This document shows, one piece after another, positions 24,788-32,900 of a stretch of 64,000 bases of DNA (position 1 is the first letter of the stretch; each line of letters opens with the position of its first letter). Below the pieces are notes generated by a model. The model ran no database searches. It had not been told where the DNA came from and saw nothing but the letters and a program-made list of their open reading frames with translations. Source of the stretch: Rhodospirillaceae bacterium (GTDB lineage Bacteria; Pseudomonadota; Alphaproteobacteria; Rhodospirillales; UBA2165); NCBI GenBank assembly GCA_018674495.1, contig JABHAA010000026.1, positions 1-64,000 of the forward strand, in the 5' to 3' direction. The position numbers were made by a program, and so were the translations under genes.

Positions 24788-25243
24788 ATGCCAAATATTA
24801 CCCATACGATTTCCACATCTGTTGCTATCAATGAGGCTTTGCCGGCGATTACCACGCTCGACGGTTTAAACAGCTGGTGGACAACGGAGACAACAGGCGA
24901 TCCGCTCGAAGGCGGCATCTTAGCCTTTCGTTTCGGCGGCGGTGGACCGGATATGTCGGTCGAGAAAGTGGCGGAAAGCGAAGTCATCTGGAAGTGCGTT
25001 GCCGGCCCTGAAGAATGGCTTGGCACCACAATCGAGTTTCGATTTCAAAAGAATGAGGACGGTAATACGGGGCTCTATTTCACCCATCGTGGATGGGCGG
25101 AGGAAACGCCATTCCATTATCATTGCTCAATGAAATGGGCGTCGTTCTTACTCAGTCTCAAGGAGTATCTCGAACTTGGACGGGGCCGACCGTTTCCGAA
25201 CGATATCCAGATAGATGGTCCGACGGTAAAAGGGACCGCCTGA
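24788..25243 (+). CDS. SRPBCC domain protein
   Basis: A second SRPBCC-fold protein (151 aa), about as long as the one encoded divergently. It starts MPNITHTISTSVAIN, then LDGLNSWWTTETTGDP (the Trp-rich turn of this subfamily), FRFGGGG and the long C-terminal helix (MKWASFLLSLKEYLELG). The start at 24788 is favoured; ATG 24761 is in frame and possible. An AAAGGA lies before it. Regulation by the divergent ArsR-type protein is plausible. Confidence 0.85.
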   Translation: MPNITHTISTSVAINEALPAITTLDGLNSWWTTETTGDPLEGGILAFRFGGGGPDMSVEKVAESEVIWKCVAGPEEWLGTTIEFRFQKNEDGNTGLYFTHRGWAEETPFHYHCSMKWASFLLSLKEYLELGRGRPFPNDIQIDGPTVKGTA

Positions 25244-25296
25244 AAACATCCATCCTGACGAAATCAAGGAAAACGGCGATGGTTTGCTTTTTGACA

Positions 25297-26520
25297 CTAT
25301 CCCGCGAAGGCTCCCAGCACGACGAGGGCCTGATCGATGTCGGCGGGTGTGTGATCGGCGCAAATCTGGAAGCGGATTTCCTCGTCGCCCTTGGGCACCA
25401 CCGGATAGTTGAGGCCGGTGGCGAGGATGTGGTTGTCGCGCAAATGTTTGACCAGCGCGGCGGTGCGCGCCGTATTTCGAACCATTAGCGGCACCACTGG
25501 GTGCGCACCGGGAATGGTTTCAAGCCCCAATTGCAGAAGCCCGGCCTCAAAGCGCGCCGTCATGGTGCGTAAGTGATCCAGCAGCGCTCGCCCGGCCTCA
25601 CTGTCAACCACATCAATGGCGGCGCTGGCGGCGGCGGCCTCGGCCGGGGTGATCGGATTGGAATAGATGTAGAACGGGGATTTTTCACGCAAATATTCGG
25701 TGACCACCGGGGAAGCTGCCACATAGCCGCCATTGACGCCGAAGGCTTTTCCCAAGGTGCCGAGCAATATGTCTGCGCTGGCGCCGGTAAACTCCTCGGT
25801 GCCGCGCCCGGTTTCGCCAAACGCGCCGACGCCGTGGGAATCGTCCACAACCAGCACCACGTTTTCTGCAAATTCCCCGTCGAAGATGCGCGCCAATTCC
25901 TGGATCGCTGCCAGCGGCGCATGGTCGCCGCGCATGGAAAAAATGCCGTCAGTGACGATGATGGCTCGGCGGCAATTGGCGGCGGCTTCGGCCAAGTTGC
26001 GCTCCAGATCATCCATATCCAGATGCGCATAAACCCGCTTTTCCGTAGGCGCCGCCGAGCGCACGGCGTTGATGATGCTGTTGTGGTTGAGAGCGTCCGA
26101 GATAACTGCGGTCTCGCCCGTGATCAGGGGCGGCAACACGCCCATCACGGCGGCATAGGCTGACGAAAATACCATCGCCGCCGGGCGGGAATGGAAATCC
26201 GCCAGCCGCGCTTCCAACGCCACGTGGGGCGCCCAGGTACCGCCGATAAAGCGCACCGCGCCGGGGCCGGCACCAAAGCTACGTACCGCCTTTTCTTCCG
26301 CTTCGATCACTTCAGGCCGCTGCGCCAATCCCAGATAGCCGTTAGAGTTCATACGCAAATAGCTCGCTCCGTCTTCGCCGGCGAGGCTGAAGCGGGGGCC
26401 GAATTTGCCCGCCGCCGGCAAAATGGCGTCGATCACCAACTCAGGCCCCTTGGCGGCGCCGTCGGCGTTCAGGCCGGCCAGTTCCGCCGCCAAAATTTGC
26501 TCCATGCGGTCAAGCGCCAT
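25297..26520 (-). CDS. kbl: Glycine C-acetyltransferase-like PLP enzyme (2-amino-3-ketobutyrate CoA ligase)
   Basis: A 407-aa fold-type I alpha-oxoamine synthase. The PLP lysine is K258 in LGTLGKAFGVNGGY; D226 and H229 (VDDSHGVGAFG) and the SNGYLGLA and GAVRFIGGTW motifs are family hallmarks. The homologues make aminolevulinate, KAPA or sphingoid ketones, but pairing with threonine dehydrogenase, whose stop it overlaps by 11 bp, makes the KBL role most likely: 2-amino-3-oxobutyrate plus CoA to glycine plus acetyl-CoA. Confidence 0.85.
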   Translation of the reverse strand: MALDRMEQILAAELAGLNADGAAKGPELVIDAILPAAGKFGPRFSLAGEDGASYLRMNSNGYLGLAQRPEVIEAEEKAVRSFGAGPGAVRFIGGTWAPHVALEARLADFHSRPAAMVFSSAYAAVMGVLPPLITGETAVISDALNHNSIINAVRSAAPTEKRVYAHLDMDDLERNLAEAAANCRRAIIVTDGIFSMRGDHAPLAAIQELARIFDGEFAENVVLVVDDSHGVGAFGETGRGTEEFTGASADILLGTLGKAFGVNGGYVAASPVVTEYLREKSPFYIYSNPITPAEAAAASAAIDVVDSEAGRALLDHLRTMTARFEAGLLQLGLETIPGAHPVVPLMVRNTARTAALVKHLRDNHILATGLNYPVVPKGDEEIRFQICADHTPADIDQALVVLGAFAG

Positions 26521-27469
26521 GGCCGCGCGCCCGGACCTTGTCCAGCATGTCCCTGGTCATATGGGCGAGATCGAATTTGGGCGACCAGCCCCATTGTTCG
26601 CGCGCGGCCGTATCGTCGATGCGCCGCGGCCAGGAAAGGGCGATGGCCTGGCGGGCCGGATCGACGTCGTCATATTCGATGACGAAGTCCGGAATATGAG
26701 TGCGAATTTCGGCGGCCAGCTCATCGGGTGTAAAATTCATCGCCGTCACGTTGAAGGCGTTGCGGTCAATCAGGCGATTGGGATCGGCTTCCATCAATTC
26801 GATCATGCCTGCGATAGCGTCCGGCATATACATCATGTCGAGGCGGGTATCGGCCTCCAAAAAGCAACTGTAGTGGCGGTAGCGGGCCGCCTGGTGGAAA
26901 ATTTCGACGGCGTAATCGGTGGTGCCGCCGCCGGGCGGCGCGATGTGGGAGATCAGGCCCGGCAGGCGCAGCCCTCTTGTATCGACGCCGAAGCGGGAAT
27001 GGTAGTAGTCGCATAACAATTCGCCCGCGACCTTAGTCACCCCATAGATGGTATTCGGACGCTGGGTGGTGACCTGGGGCGCCAAATCGGGCGGCGTCGA
27101 TGGACCGAAGGCGCCGATAGAGGACGGTGCGAAGACCTGGCAGTGATGCTCGCGGGCGGATTCCAACACACCGTAGAGCCCACCCATGTTGAGGTTCCAG
27201 GCGGCTTGCGGCTTTTCCTCGGCCACCGCCGACAATAAAGACGCCAAGTGATAGATGGCGCCGATATCGTGGCGCTGGACCAGATTGTGGATAGCGGGAA
27301 TGTCAGTGCAGTCCAGATGTTCGAAAGCGCCCGCCTCCACGTCCGGCGCGCGGGCCAGCATGCGAAGATCGGACGCCACCACGGCATCGGCGCCATAGCG
27401 GGCGCTCAAAGCCGGCACCAGCTCGGCACCGATCTGACCGAGGGCGCCGGTCACCAGAATTTTGCGCAT
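26510..27469 (-). CDS. tdh: L-threonine 3-dehydrogenase, short-chain (epimerase-like) type
   Basis: A 319-aa NAD-dependent extended SDR oxidising L-threonine to 2-amino-3-oxobutyrate. VTGALGQIG (7-14 region) binds NAD; Y142 and K146 in IYGVTKVAGELLCDYY are catalytic, and LRLPGLIS is typical of the GalE-type threonine dehydrogenases. The start ATG 27469 has a perfect AGGAGGT site, much better than the longer frame to 27586. With kbl it forms a threonine-to-glycine operon. Confidence 0.87.
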   Translation of the reverse strand: MRKILVTGALGQIGAELVPALSARYGADAVVASDLRMLARAPDVEAGAFEHLDCTDIPAIHNLVQRHDIGAIYHLASLLSAVAEEKPQAAWNLNMGGLYGVLESAREHHCQVFAPSSIGAFGPSTPPDLAPQVTTQRPNTIYGVTKVAGELLCDYYHSRFGVDTRGLRLPGLISHIAPPGGGTTDYAVEIFHQAARYRHYSCFLEADTRLDMMYMPDAIAGMIELMEADPNRLIDRNAFNVTAMNFTPDELAAEIRTHIPDFVIEYDDVDPARQAIALSWPRRIDDTAAREQWGWSPKFDLAHMTRDMLDKVRARGHGA

Positions 27470-27550
27470 GCGGACCTCCTTCGCCATAATGAACATACTA
27501 GAGCGGTATTCCATGATACAAAATATCGAAAATATCGGAGGAGAAAGACC

Positions 27551-28606
27551 ATGAGCGCTGATCGCAACCAACAACCCATCGTACATTTCGTCGGCAGTAT
27601 ACCGCTTGCCGATTCGGAGACAGTGTTTCGGGACTTATGTTCCGCCGTCGGCCCGCATATTATCCGCTTGCCGGATGGCGAGACCGGCATTCGGAAATCC
27701 TGGATCCGGTTTCTGCAGGATGTGCTGGCCGACGCGCCGTCCATCGAGTTGGCCGATGACGTGCCACCGTTTTTATTCACCCAGCATGACGGCAAAGTGG
27801 TCCGCGAAATTACGCGCCTCCGCATCATTGCCGGGGCTGAGCCCAAGGCCGAAGAGTTTGTGACGGGCTATGCTGACATGGCCATCGATAGCTGGGGCAC
27901 GTTTCAACGCCTGCAGGATGAAGGCGCCATCCCGGCCAACGTGAAGTTTCAAATCTCCATCCCGACGCCGATCGCGCCTTGCTACAACAATATGGTGCCC
28001 GAAGACCGGGCAACCCTGCTGCCCGAACTGACCAAACATTTCACCGGCGAGGTTGCGAAGATTGCTGAAGCCCTGCCCCACGACCGCATTGCGATCCAAT
28101 GGGATGTCTGCCAGGAAGTGCTGGCCTGGGAAGGCTATTACGATGAAGGTCCCGTCGATTTTAGATCCGAAACATTGGGTGTGCTGGCCGCTATCGGCGA
28201 TGCCGTGCCCACCGATATCGAGCTTGGCTACCATCTCTGTTACGGCAGTCCGGCGGATGAGCATATGGTGCTGCCGAAAGATTCTGGGCTGATGGTGGAA
28301 ATGACCAACGCCATCATTGCCGGAGTTGGCCGCCCGATCCAGTTCATCCACATGCCGGTGATCAAGGACCGCACCGACGATGCCTATTTCGCGCCCATGC
28401 AAAATTTAGAGCTCGGGCCCGAGACCGAGCTTTATCTCGGCCTCATCCATTCCGGTGACGGCGATGGTGATCAGGCGCGCCTTAGCGCCGCCCGGCGGCA
28501 TGTGCGCGTCGATGGCATCGGCACCGAATGCGGCATGGCGCGCGGTGACGCGGATCAGTTTCCGGCGTTGCTAGCTGCCCATGGTACGGTGGTGGAAACG
28601 CTCTAG
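27551..28606 (+). CDS. MetE-like (UROD/MetE-fold) protein of unknown function
   Basis: A 351-aa cytoplasmic protein resembling the C-terminal barrel of cobalamin-independent methionine synthase. Conserved-looking stretches are SIPLAD, LPDGETGIRKSW, QISIPTPIAPCYN, IQWDVCQE and GIGTECGMARGD, where the Cys could be a zinc ligand as in MetE; the usual His-x-Cys motif is not complete. GGAGGAGAAAG precedes the ATG. It is divergent from tdh and its last 4 bp overlap the end of the cyclic-nucleotide protein gene on the other strand. A methyltransferase role is inference. Confidence 0.65.
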   Translation: MSADRNQQPIVHFVGSIPLADSETVFRDLCSAVGPHIIRLPDGETGIRKSWIRFLQDVLADAPSIELADDVPPFLFTQHDGKVVREITRLRIIAGAEPKAEEFVTGYADMAIDSWGTFQRLQDEGAIPANVKFQISIPTPIAPCYNNMVPEDRATLLPELTKHFTGEVAKIAEALPHDRIAIQWDVCQEVLAWEGYYDEGPVDFRSETLGVLAAIGDAVPTDIELGYHLCYGSPADEHMVLPKDSGLMVEMTNAIIAGVGRPIQFIHMPVIKDRTDDAYFAPMQNLELGPETELYLGLIHSGDGDGDQARLSAARRHVRVDGIGTECGMARGDADQFPALLAAHGTVVETL

Positions 28607-30396
28607 GCTTCGATTTCCGAAGACTGATTGGCACGTGAGCGGAGCTGTTTCAGCCGCTCCTCGCGCTCTCCTGCGGGCTCGTCCTCCCAATAAACGCGAG
28701 CGACGCGGCGGGCAAGGCGGGCGCGAAGGAGGTCTTCGGCCTTGGCCAGATTGCGCTCGGTCACTTTTGAAAGCCGGGCCATGCCGTAGGCCAGGTAAAT
28801 TTCCAATGCCTTGCCGAAAGCCTCGGCGGCGCCTTCCAGATATTCGGAATCTTCGGTCAGGCGGCCCAAAAGAAACAAGGCCGAGCCGAGATTGTTCTGG
28901 CTGGCCGCCCAAAGTTGCGGCGTTTCTTCGCGGCTGCGAACCCGGAGCGCTTCGTGGCAACTGGTGACGGCGCGCTCCAACAGCTCTTCCGAGCGGGCCG
29001 CGTCGCCCCAGACCTGAAGCGCCTGGCCCAAATTGTTTTTCACCTCGCTCCATTTGAACGGATATTCCGCCGCGCTGAAAACCAGCAACGCCGATTGATA
29101 GGAGGCAATCGCCTGTTTCAGAAATTCGGTATCGGTGCTGGTCCGGTCCAAGCGGTAAAAAATGCTGCCGATGCGGGTTTCGGCTGTGGCCCATTCCAGG
29201 GGAAATTCCGCCTGGCTATAGATGGTCATGGCAGCGCGGTAGTGCTCCATCGCCACCTGTAATGTTTCTTCGTCGCCGCTTTTTTCGGCGATCATCTGGC
29301 GCACCCGTCCGAGGTGGAATTGGATCGCCGCCCAATCGAAGGGCGCTTCCTCGGCGGTGATGCCTTCCAACGCATCGGCGTAGGCCTGGCCCGCCTGGGT
29401 ATACCAATTGGCGTCATTTTTATAATTACCGATGGCGGCGATGACGTTGCCGAAACAGGCCTGGATCATGGCGCGTTCCGACGGGGTCAGTTCCGCCGGC
29501 GGCTGCTGGCCGGTCTCTTGGGCCTCTTCCAGGGCATTCATCAGCATATGTTCGAGCCACATACGCTGGGTCTTATCCTTGGGCACCACAGCCGCCAGAA
29601 CTACGGCGCGCAGCAATTGGCCAAACTCCGGCTGAAAGTCGGCGGGCAGGACAAAGCGGTCGGTGGGCAGCACGGCGCCCGGATAATCGCCGGCAAGTGC
29701 ACCCGGTATGAAATGCAGGCTGATGGCGGTACCGACCTCGTTGATGCTGCCCCATATCATCAGATCGCAGCGTTGGGCGCCGGTTTTCATACGCACCATG
29801 GCCGTTATCGAAGCGAAGTCTGCCGGGCGTGGGACGCGCGCATCGAAGCCAAGGGGTTGGGTCAGGATTTTCACATTGGCGGTGTTGTCGGCGCCCAGTA
29901 TGGCTGCGATTTGTTGGGTCTGGGTGCCGTCTGCATCGCCGGTCAGGGGTGCGATGCGAACCTCCAACATGCGCTTGCGTTCGCGCCGCTGGGCGATCAG
30001 CGTGCCCAGCAGATCCCAGAGATTGCGGCCGCCCCCCTTGCCCGATTTGACCACCATTTCGTTGGCGGAGCGTAAGCGCCCGGAAAGGCTGTCGATAACC
30101 TGCAATGCCATGTCTGGATCGTAGCGGATTGATTCCATAAATCCTTCGCGCTCGATCTCCTGCAAAACCGTATCGCCGGCGGCGCGCGCCGTGACGCTGC
30201 GCGTCGCCCGGTTCACGACGCCCATTTCGCCGAACATTTCGCCGGGGCCAAGGATCGAAAGTCGTACCGGCGCGCCGGCGCCGCTGCTTTTCAAAAGCTC
30301 GACCCGTCCCGACACCACGATGAAGGCTGCGGAAGAACGCTGGCCCTCCCGGAATATCACCTCGCCGTCGCTATATTTGCGTTGTTCGTCGCTCAA
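28603..30396 (-). CDS. Cyclic nucleotide-binding domain / TPR protein
   Basis: A 597-aa protein with an unusual layout. Residues about 5-115 are a CRP-like cyclic nucleotide-binding domain (VIFREGQRSSAAFIVVSGRVELL, then GPGEMFGEMG, and RSVTARAAGDTVLQ). The middle region (about 140-300) has no motif I recognise. Residues about 320-570 are repeats with TPR-like spacing (WAAIQFHLGRVRQM, EWATAETRIGSIFYRL, WSEVKNNLGQALQVWG, WAASQNNLGSALFLLG). No DNA-binding helix is visible. It may link a cyclic nucleotide signal to protein partners. Confidence 0.75.
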   Translation of the reverse strand: MSDEQRKYSDGEVIFREGQRSSAAFIVVSGRVELLKSSGAGAPVRLSILGPGEMFGEMGVVNRATRSVTARAAGDTVLQEIEREGFMESIRYDPDMALQVIDSLSGRLRSANEMVVKSGKGGGRNLWDLLGTLIAQRRERKRMLEVRIAPLTGDADGTQTQQIAAILGADNTANVKILTQPLGFDARVPRPADFASITAMVRMKTGAQRCDLMIWGSINEVGTAISLHFIPGALAGDYPGAVLPTDRFVLPADFQPEFGQLLRAVVLAAVVPKDKTQRMWLEHMLMNALEEAQETGQQPPAELTPSERAMIQACFGNVIAAIGNYKNDANWYTQAGQAYADALEGITAEEAPFDWAAIQFHLGRVRQMIAEKSGDEETLQVAMEHYRAAMTIYSQAEFPLEWATAETRIGSIFYRLDRTSTDTEFLKQAIASYQSALLVFSAAEYPFKWSEVKNNLGQALQVWGDAARSEELLERAVTSCHEALRVRSREETPQLWAASQNNLGSALFLLGRLTEDSEYLEGAAEAFGKALEIYLAYGMARLSKVTERNLAKAEDLLRARLARRVARVYWEDEPAGEREERLKQLRSRANQSSEIEA

Positions 30397-30487
30397 TTCA
30401 TGTCTCTTTCACTCAGCGGATATTTTTAGGTGCACATAATGCCATTCAACTGGTTGCCAATCGGTAAACACCTTGTATTAGTGATCC

Positions 30488-30979
30488 ATGGCCCAGCGCA
30501 TAACTGAGATGGCGGACTTGCCGGGCGCCCCCGGCGCCTATGCGCTGGCTATCCGGCTGGCCGCTCCGCTGGCCTTGGATCGGCGCCGCTGGCGGGACGT
30601 GAACTTGGAGGCAGGGCTCTATATCTATTGCGGCAGCGCCAAAGGGCCCGGCGGCATCGGCGCCCGCCTTCGTCGCCACGCACGGCCATCGAAAGTGCGC
30701 CATTGGCATATCGATGCGCTGACTGCCGCCGGCAAGGTTATAGCGGCGGGTGCTTTCATCGGTGGCTCCGAGTGCGCCATCCTGGAGCGGTTGAGCCGCG
30801 GCCGCGGCACGCAAATTCCGGTTCCTGGCTTCGGCAGTACCGATTGCCGCCATTGCAGCGCTCATCTGGCGCAGATACCCGATGGGCGTAAGTTGGAAAA
30901 TTTGCTGCGCCGCCTGGGTGCCGATAGCATTTGGCTAGAGCGTTCTGCATTTAGATTGAAGCAAATCCAAAATTTTTGA
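30488..30979 (+). CDS. DUF123 / GIY-YIG nuclease-like protein
   Basis: A 163-aa protein of the DUF123 group, which has a GIY-YIG-like fold: GAYALAIRL, GLYIYCGSAKGPGGIGARLRRHAR and WHIDAL are the marks, and a CxxC (CRHC) with ECAI follows, as in family members. A nuclease role is not proven. Members usually end at about the place where a duplicate of this gene's 3' end stops; here the C-terminus is extended by ERSAFRLKQIQNF. See the repeat features for the second copy. Confidence 0.8.
   Translation: MAQRITEMADLPGAPGAYALAIRLAAPLALDRRRWRDVNLEAGLYIYCGSAKGPGGIGARLRRHARPSKVRHWHIDALTAAGKVIAAGAFIGGSECAILERLSRGRGTQIPVPGFGSTDCRHCSAHLAQIPDGRKLENLLRRLGADSIWLERSAFRLKQIQNF
30863..30938. repeat. 76-bp direct repeat, copy 1 (within DUF123 gene 3' end)
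   Basis: The 76 bases from catctggcgcagata to ggctag recur 374 bp downstream with four differences. This copy is inside the DUF123 frame and encodes its C-terminal residues up to about IWL. Confidence 0.85.
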
Positions 30980-31169
30980 GTAGCGTTTTTAGCTTGGCAA
31001 GGTCATGGTTTTCCCATGATCGTAAGGCGCTTTGGCGTTGAGCCGGTTACCGCTTCGGCTCCAACCGTAGGTCCGCCGACCCCGATTATTGATATAAGCT
31101 CTTATTATATAAAGATAATACGAATTGGGTTCGTTTCGTAGTTCCCCCGATGTGACGATTATAACTCTA

Positions 31170-31230
31170 ATTCGTGACAGTATGCTTATTAGCGCATACT
31201 GAAACTATTAATTAGTATACTGTCACGAAT
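31170..31230. repeat. Large nested inverted repeat
   Basis: ATTCGTGACAGTAT (31170-31183) and ATACTGTCACGAAT (31217-31230) are perfect 14-bp arms. Inside the left half, CAGTATGC (31178-31185) pairs with GCATACTG (31194-31201). There are thus three copies of a CAGTATRC-like unit, two in one orientation. It could be an element end, a MITE-like hairpin or a cluster of protein sites. Confidence 0.7.
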
Positions 31231-31236
31231 TTAATC

Positions 31237-31312
31237 CATCTGGCACAGATACCCGATGGGCGTAAGTTGGAAAATTTGCTGCGCCGCCTGGGCGCAGATG
31301 GCATTTGGCTAG
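31237..31312. repeat. 76-bp direct repeat, copy 2 (displaced DUF123 3' end)
   Basis: This copy continues in the DUF123 frame as GRKLENLLRRLGADGIWLA and a TAA stop, a natural-looking end for the family. It is separated from the rest of the gene, so it is either the original 3' end displaced by an insertion or a later duplicate. Confidence 0.85.
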
Positions 31313-31321
31313 CCTAACCCG

Positions 31322-31717
31322 CTAATAAGGCTGGTAGGATTTTTCTTCGATAATGTCGGAACCCAGCAGCTCATTGATGGCGCGCTTGGCGCGGGCGCGT
31401 TCGTCATTATTGATGTAGACGGCGCGCGCCAATTCAATAAAGCGGGGGCCGAAATCACCCGCCGCCTCGCAGGCGCGGATATCATCCTCGATTTGCCAGA
31501 GCCGCTCGTTGACGTCTTTCAAACCTTGCGTCAGCGCTTCCAGCTCGTCCGTTTCCGGCAATCCCTCGGCCCTGGTCTGGGCCAGAAATTCCATTTCGCG
31601 GCGGATGTTTTCAAGCTTGGCCGCATCGTCGATACGCTCCAACTTGATCGCCAGAATGGTGATTTTATCGATCAGCTCGCCGGGCGCGATCGCCACGGTG
31701 ATGGCGCCGCTGGCCAT
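31322..31717 (-). CDS. DUF6165 family protein
   Basis: A 131-aa protein starting at ATG 31717 (MASGAITVAIAPGEL). The family pattern is clear: APGELIDKITILAIKLERI near the N-terminus, a helical middle, VNERLWQIEDDIR and NDERARAKRAINELL, ending KSYQPY. No function is established; members often occur near polysaccharide or glycosyltransferase genes. Its start lies 2 bp beyond the MscS stop, and a GGAG in the end of that gene serves as ribosome site. The longer frame to 31867 overlaps mscS and is rejected. Confidence 0.82.
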   Translation of the reverse strand: MASGAITVAIAPGELIDKITILAIKLERIDDAAKLENIRREMEFLAQTRAEGLPETDELEALTQGLKDVNERLWQIEDDIRACEAAGDFGPRFIELARAVYINNDERARAKRAINELLGSDIIEEKSYQPY

Positions 31718-31719
31718 GA

Positions 31720-32841
31720 TCAATCTCCCGAAGCCGGGGTTAATTTTTCCGCCTTGCCCTCGATCTGGATTGAGCGGGTCGGGAAGGCGATTGCCGAGCC
31801 TTCTTCTTCGATGATCGCCATAAAGGCCAGCATGTGCTCTTCGATGATTTGCCGCCATTCCTGCCAATTGGTGGTGCGGGTAAAATAATAAAGATTAATA
31901 TCGATGCTGGACGCGCTGAATTCGGTCATATGAACCATTTCGGTAACCGAATGATCGACGCGCTCATCACCGGCGATATGGACCCGGATGCGGCCGAGGA
32001 TCGCCTTGAACTGGTCCGACGTGGTGTCGTAGGTGAGGCCGATATCCATCTTGATGCGCCGGTTGGTCATGCGCGTCCAGTTGGTGATCGGCTCGCCGGC
32101 AACGATGCCGTTGGGAACGGTGAGGATGGCCTTGGAAAATTTGCGCACCCGGATGGTCGAAAGGCTGATCGCCTCCACCGTGCCGTTGCCGATGCTCGGC
32201 GTTTCGATCCAGTCGCCGACCCGGAACACCTGATCGATTAAAATCAGCTTGATCCCTCCAAACACGTTGGAGACCGAATCCTTGGCCGCAAAAGCGATGG
32301 GTAGGGACAAAACTCCGATACCGGCAAAATAGGGCCAAGGATTGATCCCCCATTGGGATAGAACAGCGACGATGCCCGACGCGACGAGAAAAATCTTCAA
32401 CGCCTTTAAAAGATAATCCCGAACCTCGTTGGCCACCGGACCGGCGATCTTGCGGATGAATTTATCGAAATAGAGGGAGATCGGATTGACCACCCGGTAG
32501 CCAGTCCAAAATATTGTGATAGCGATCAAGGAATTCAGAATATTGACCAGCACCTGCTCGGTATCGGCATCGAAGGTGATCCACTGGACAACGATGGAAA
32601 GCCCGATGATTAGGAACAGGAAAGTCAACGGCTGCTGCAAGGCGTCGACAATATCGTCGTCGATGGTGGTGCTGGTCTTCGCCGTCAGCCGCTTGAGGCG
32701 CGCGATAACAATGCGCGCAAACAGCCGGCGCGCCAGGATGAACACCAGCAACACAATCGCCGCCACCGCCAACTGGCCGACGGTGGTGCCGATAAACGTG
32801 GTGTTCCAAACCGCGATAAACTGGTCTATCAGATCCTGCAT
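31720..32841 (-). CDS. MscS family mechanosensitive ion channel
   Basis: A 373-aa inner-membrane channel that releases solutes on osmotic downshock. Hydrophobic segments are seen at about 15-38, 65-85, 95-115, 140-165 and a pore-lining helix with LPIAFAAKDSVSNVFGGI. The cytoplasmic beta domain contains FRVGDWIE, VEAISLSTIRVR and TVPNGIVAGEPITNWTR, all MscS signatures. It is longer than minimal MscS (286 aa) by extra N-terminal helices. It is followed directly by the DUF6165 gene. Confidence 0.92.
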   Translation of the reverse strand: MQDLIDQFIAVWNTTFIGTTVGQLAVAAIVLLVFILARRLFARIVIARLKRLTAKTSTTIDDDIVDALQQPLTFLFLIIGLSIVVQWITFDADTEQVLVNILNSLIAITIFWTGYRVVNPISLYFDKFIRKIAGPVANEVRDYLLKALKIFLVASGIVAVLSQWGINPWPYFAGIGVLSLPIAFAAKDSVSNVFGGIKLILIDQVFRVGDWIETPSIGNGTVEAISLSTIRVRKFSKAILTVPNGIVAGEPITNWTRMTNRRIKMDIGLTYDTTSDQFKAILGRIRVHIAGDERVDHSVTEMVHMTEFSASSIDINLYYFTRTTNWQEWRQIIEEHMLAFMAIIEEEGSAIAFPTRSIQIEGKAEKLTPASGD

Positions 32842-32900
32842 TTAATTATATTGCACTCTCTCGCAGCCCATATAAACCATGCCTGCTCCCAAAAATCGTT

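Larger units (their letters stand above)
30980..31321. other. Non-coding spacer between repeat copies
   Basis: About 340 bases with no gene. It includes a low-GC section, a 61-bp region with nested inverted repeats (31170-31230) and the second 76-bp copy of the DUF123 3' end, ending just before the stop of the DUF6165 gene on the other strand. The whole block looks like inserted or duplicated DNA. Confidence 0.55.
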
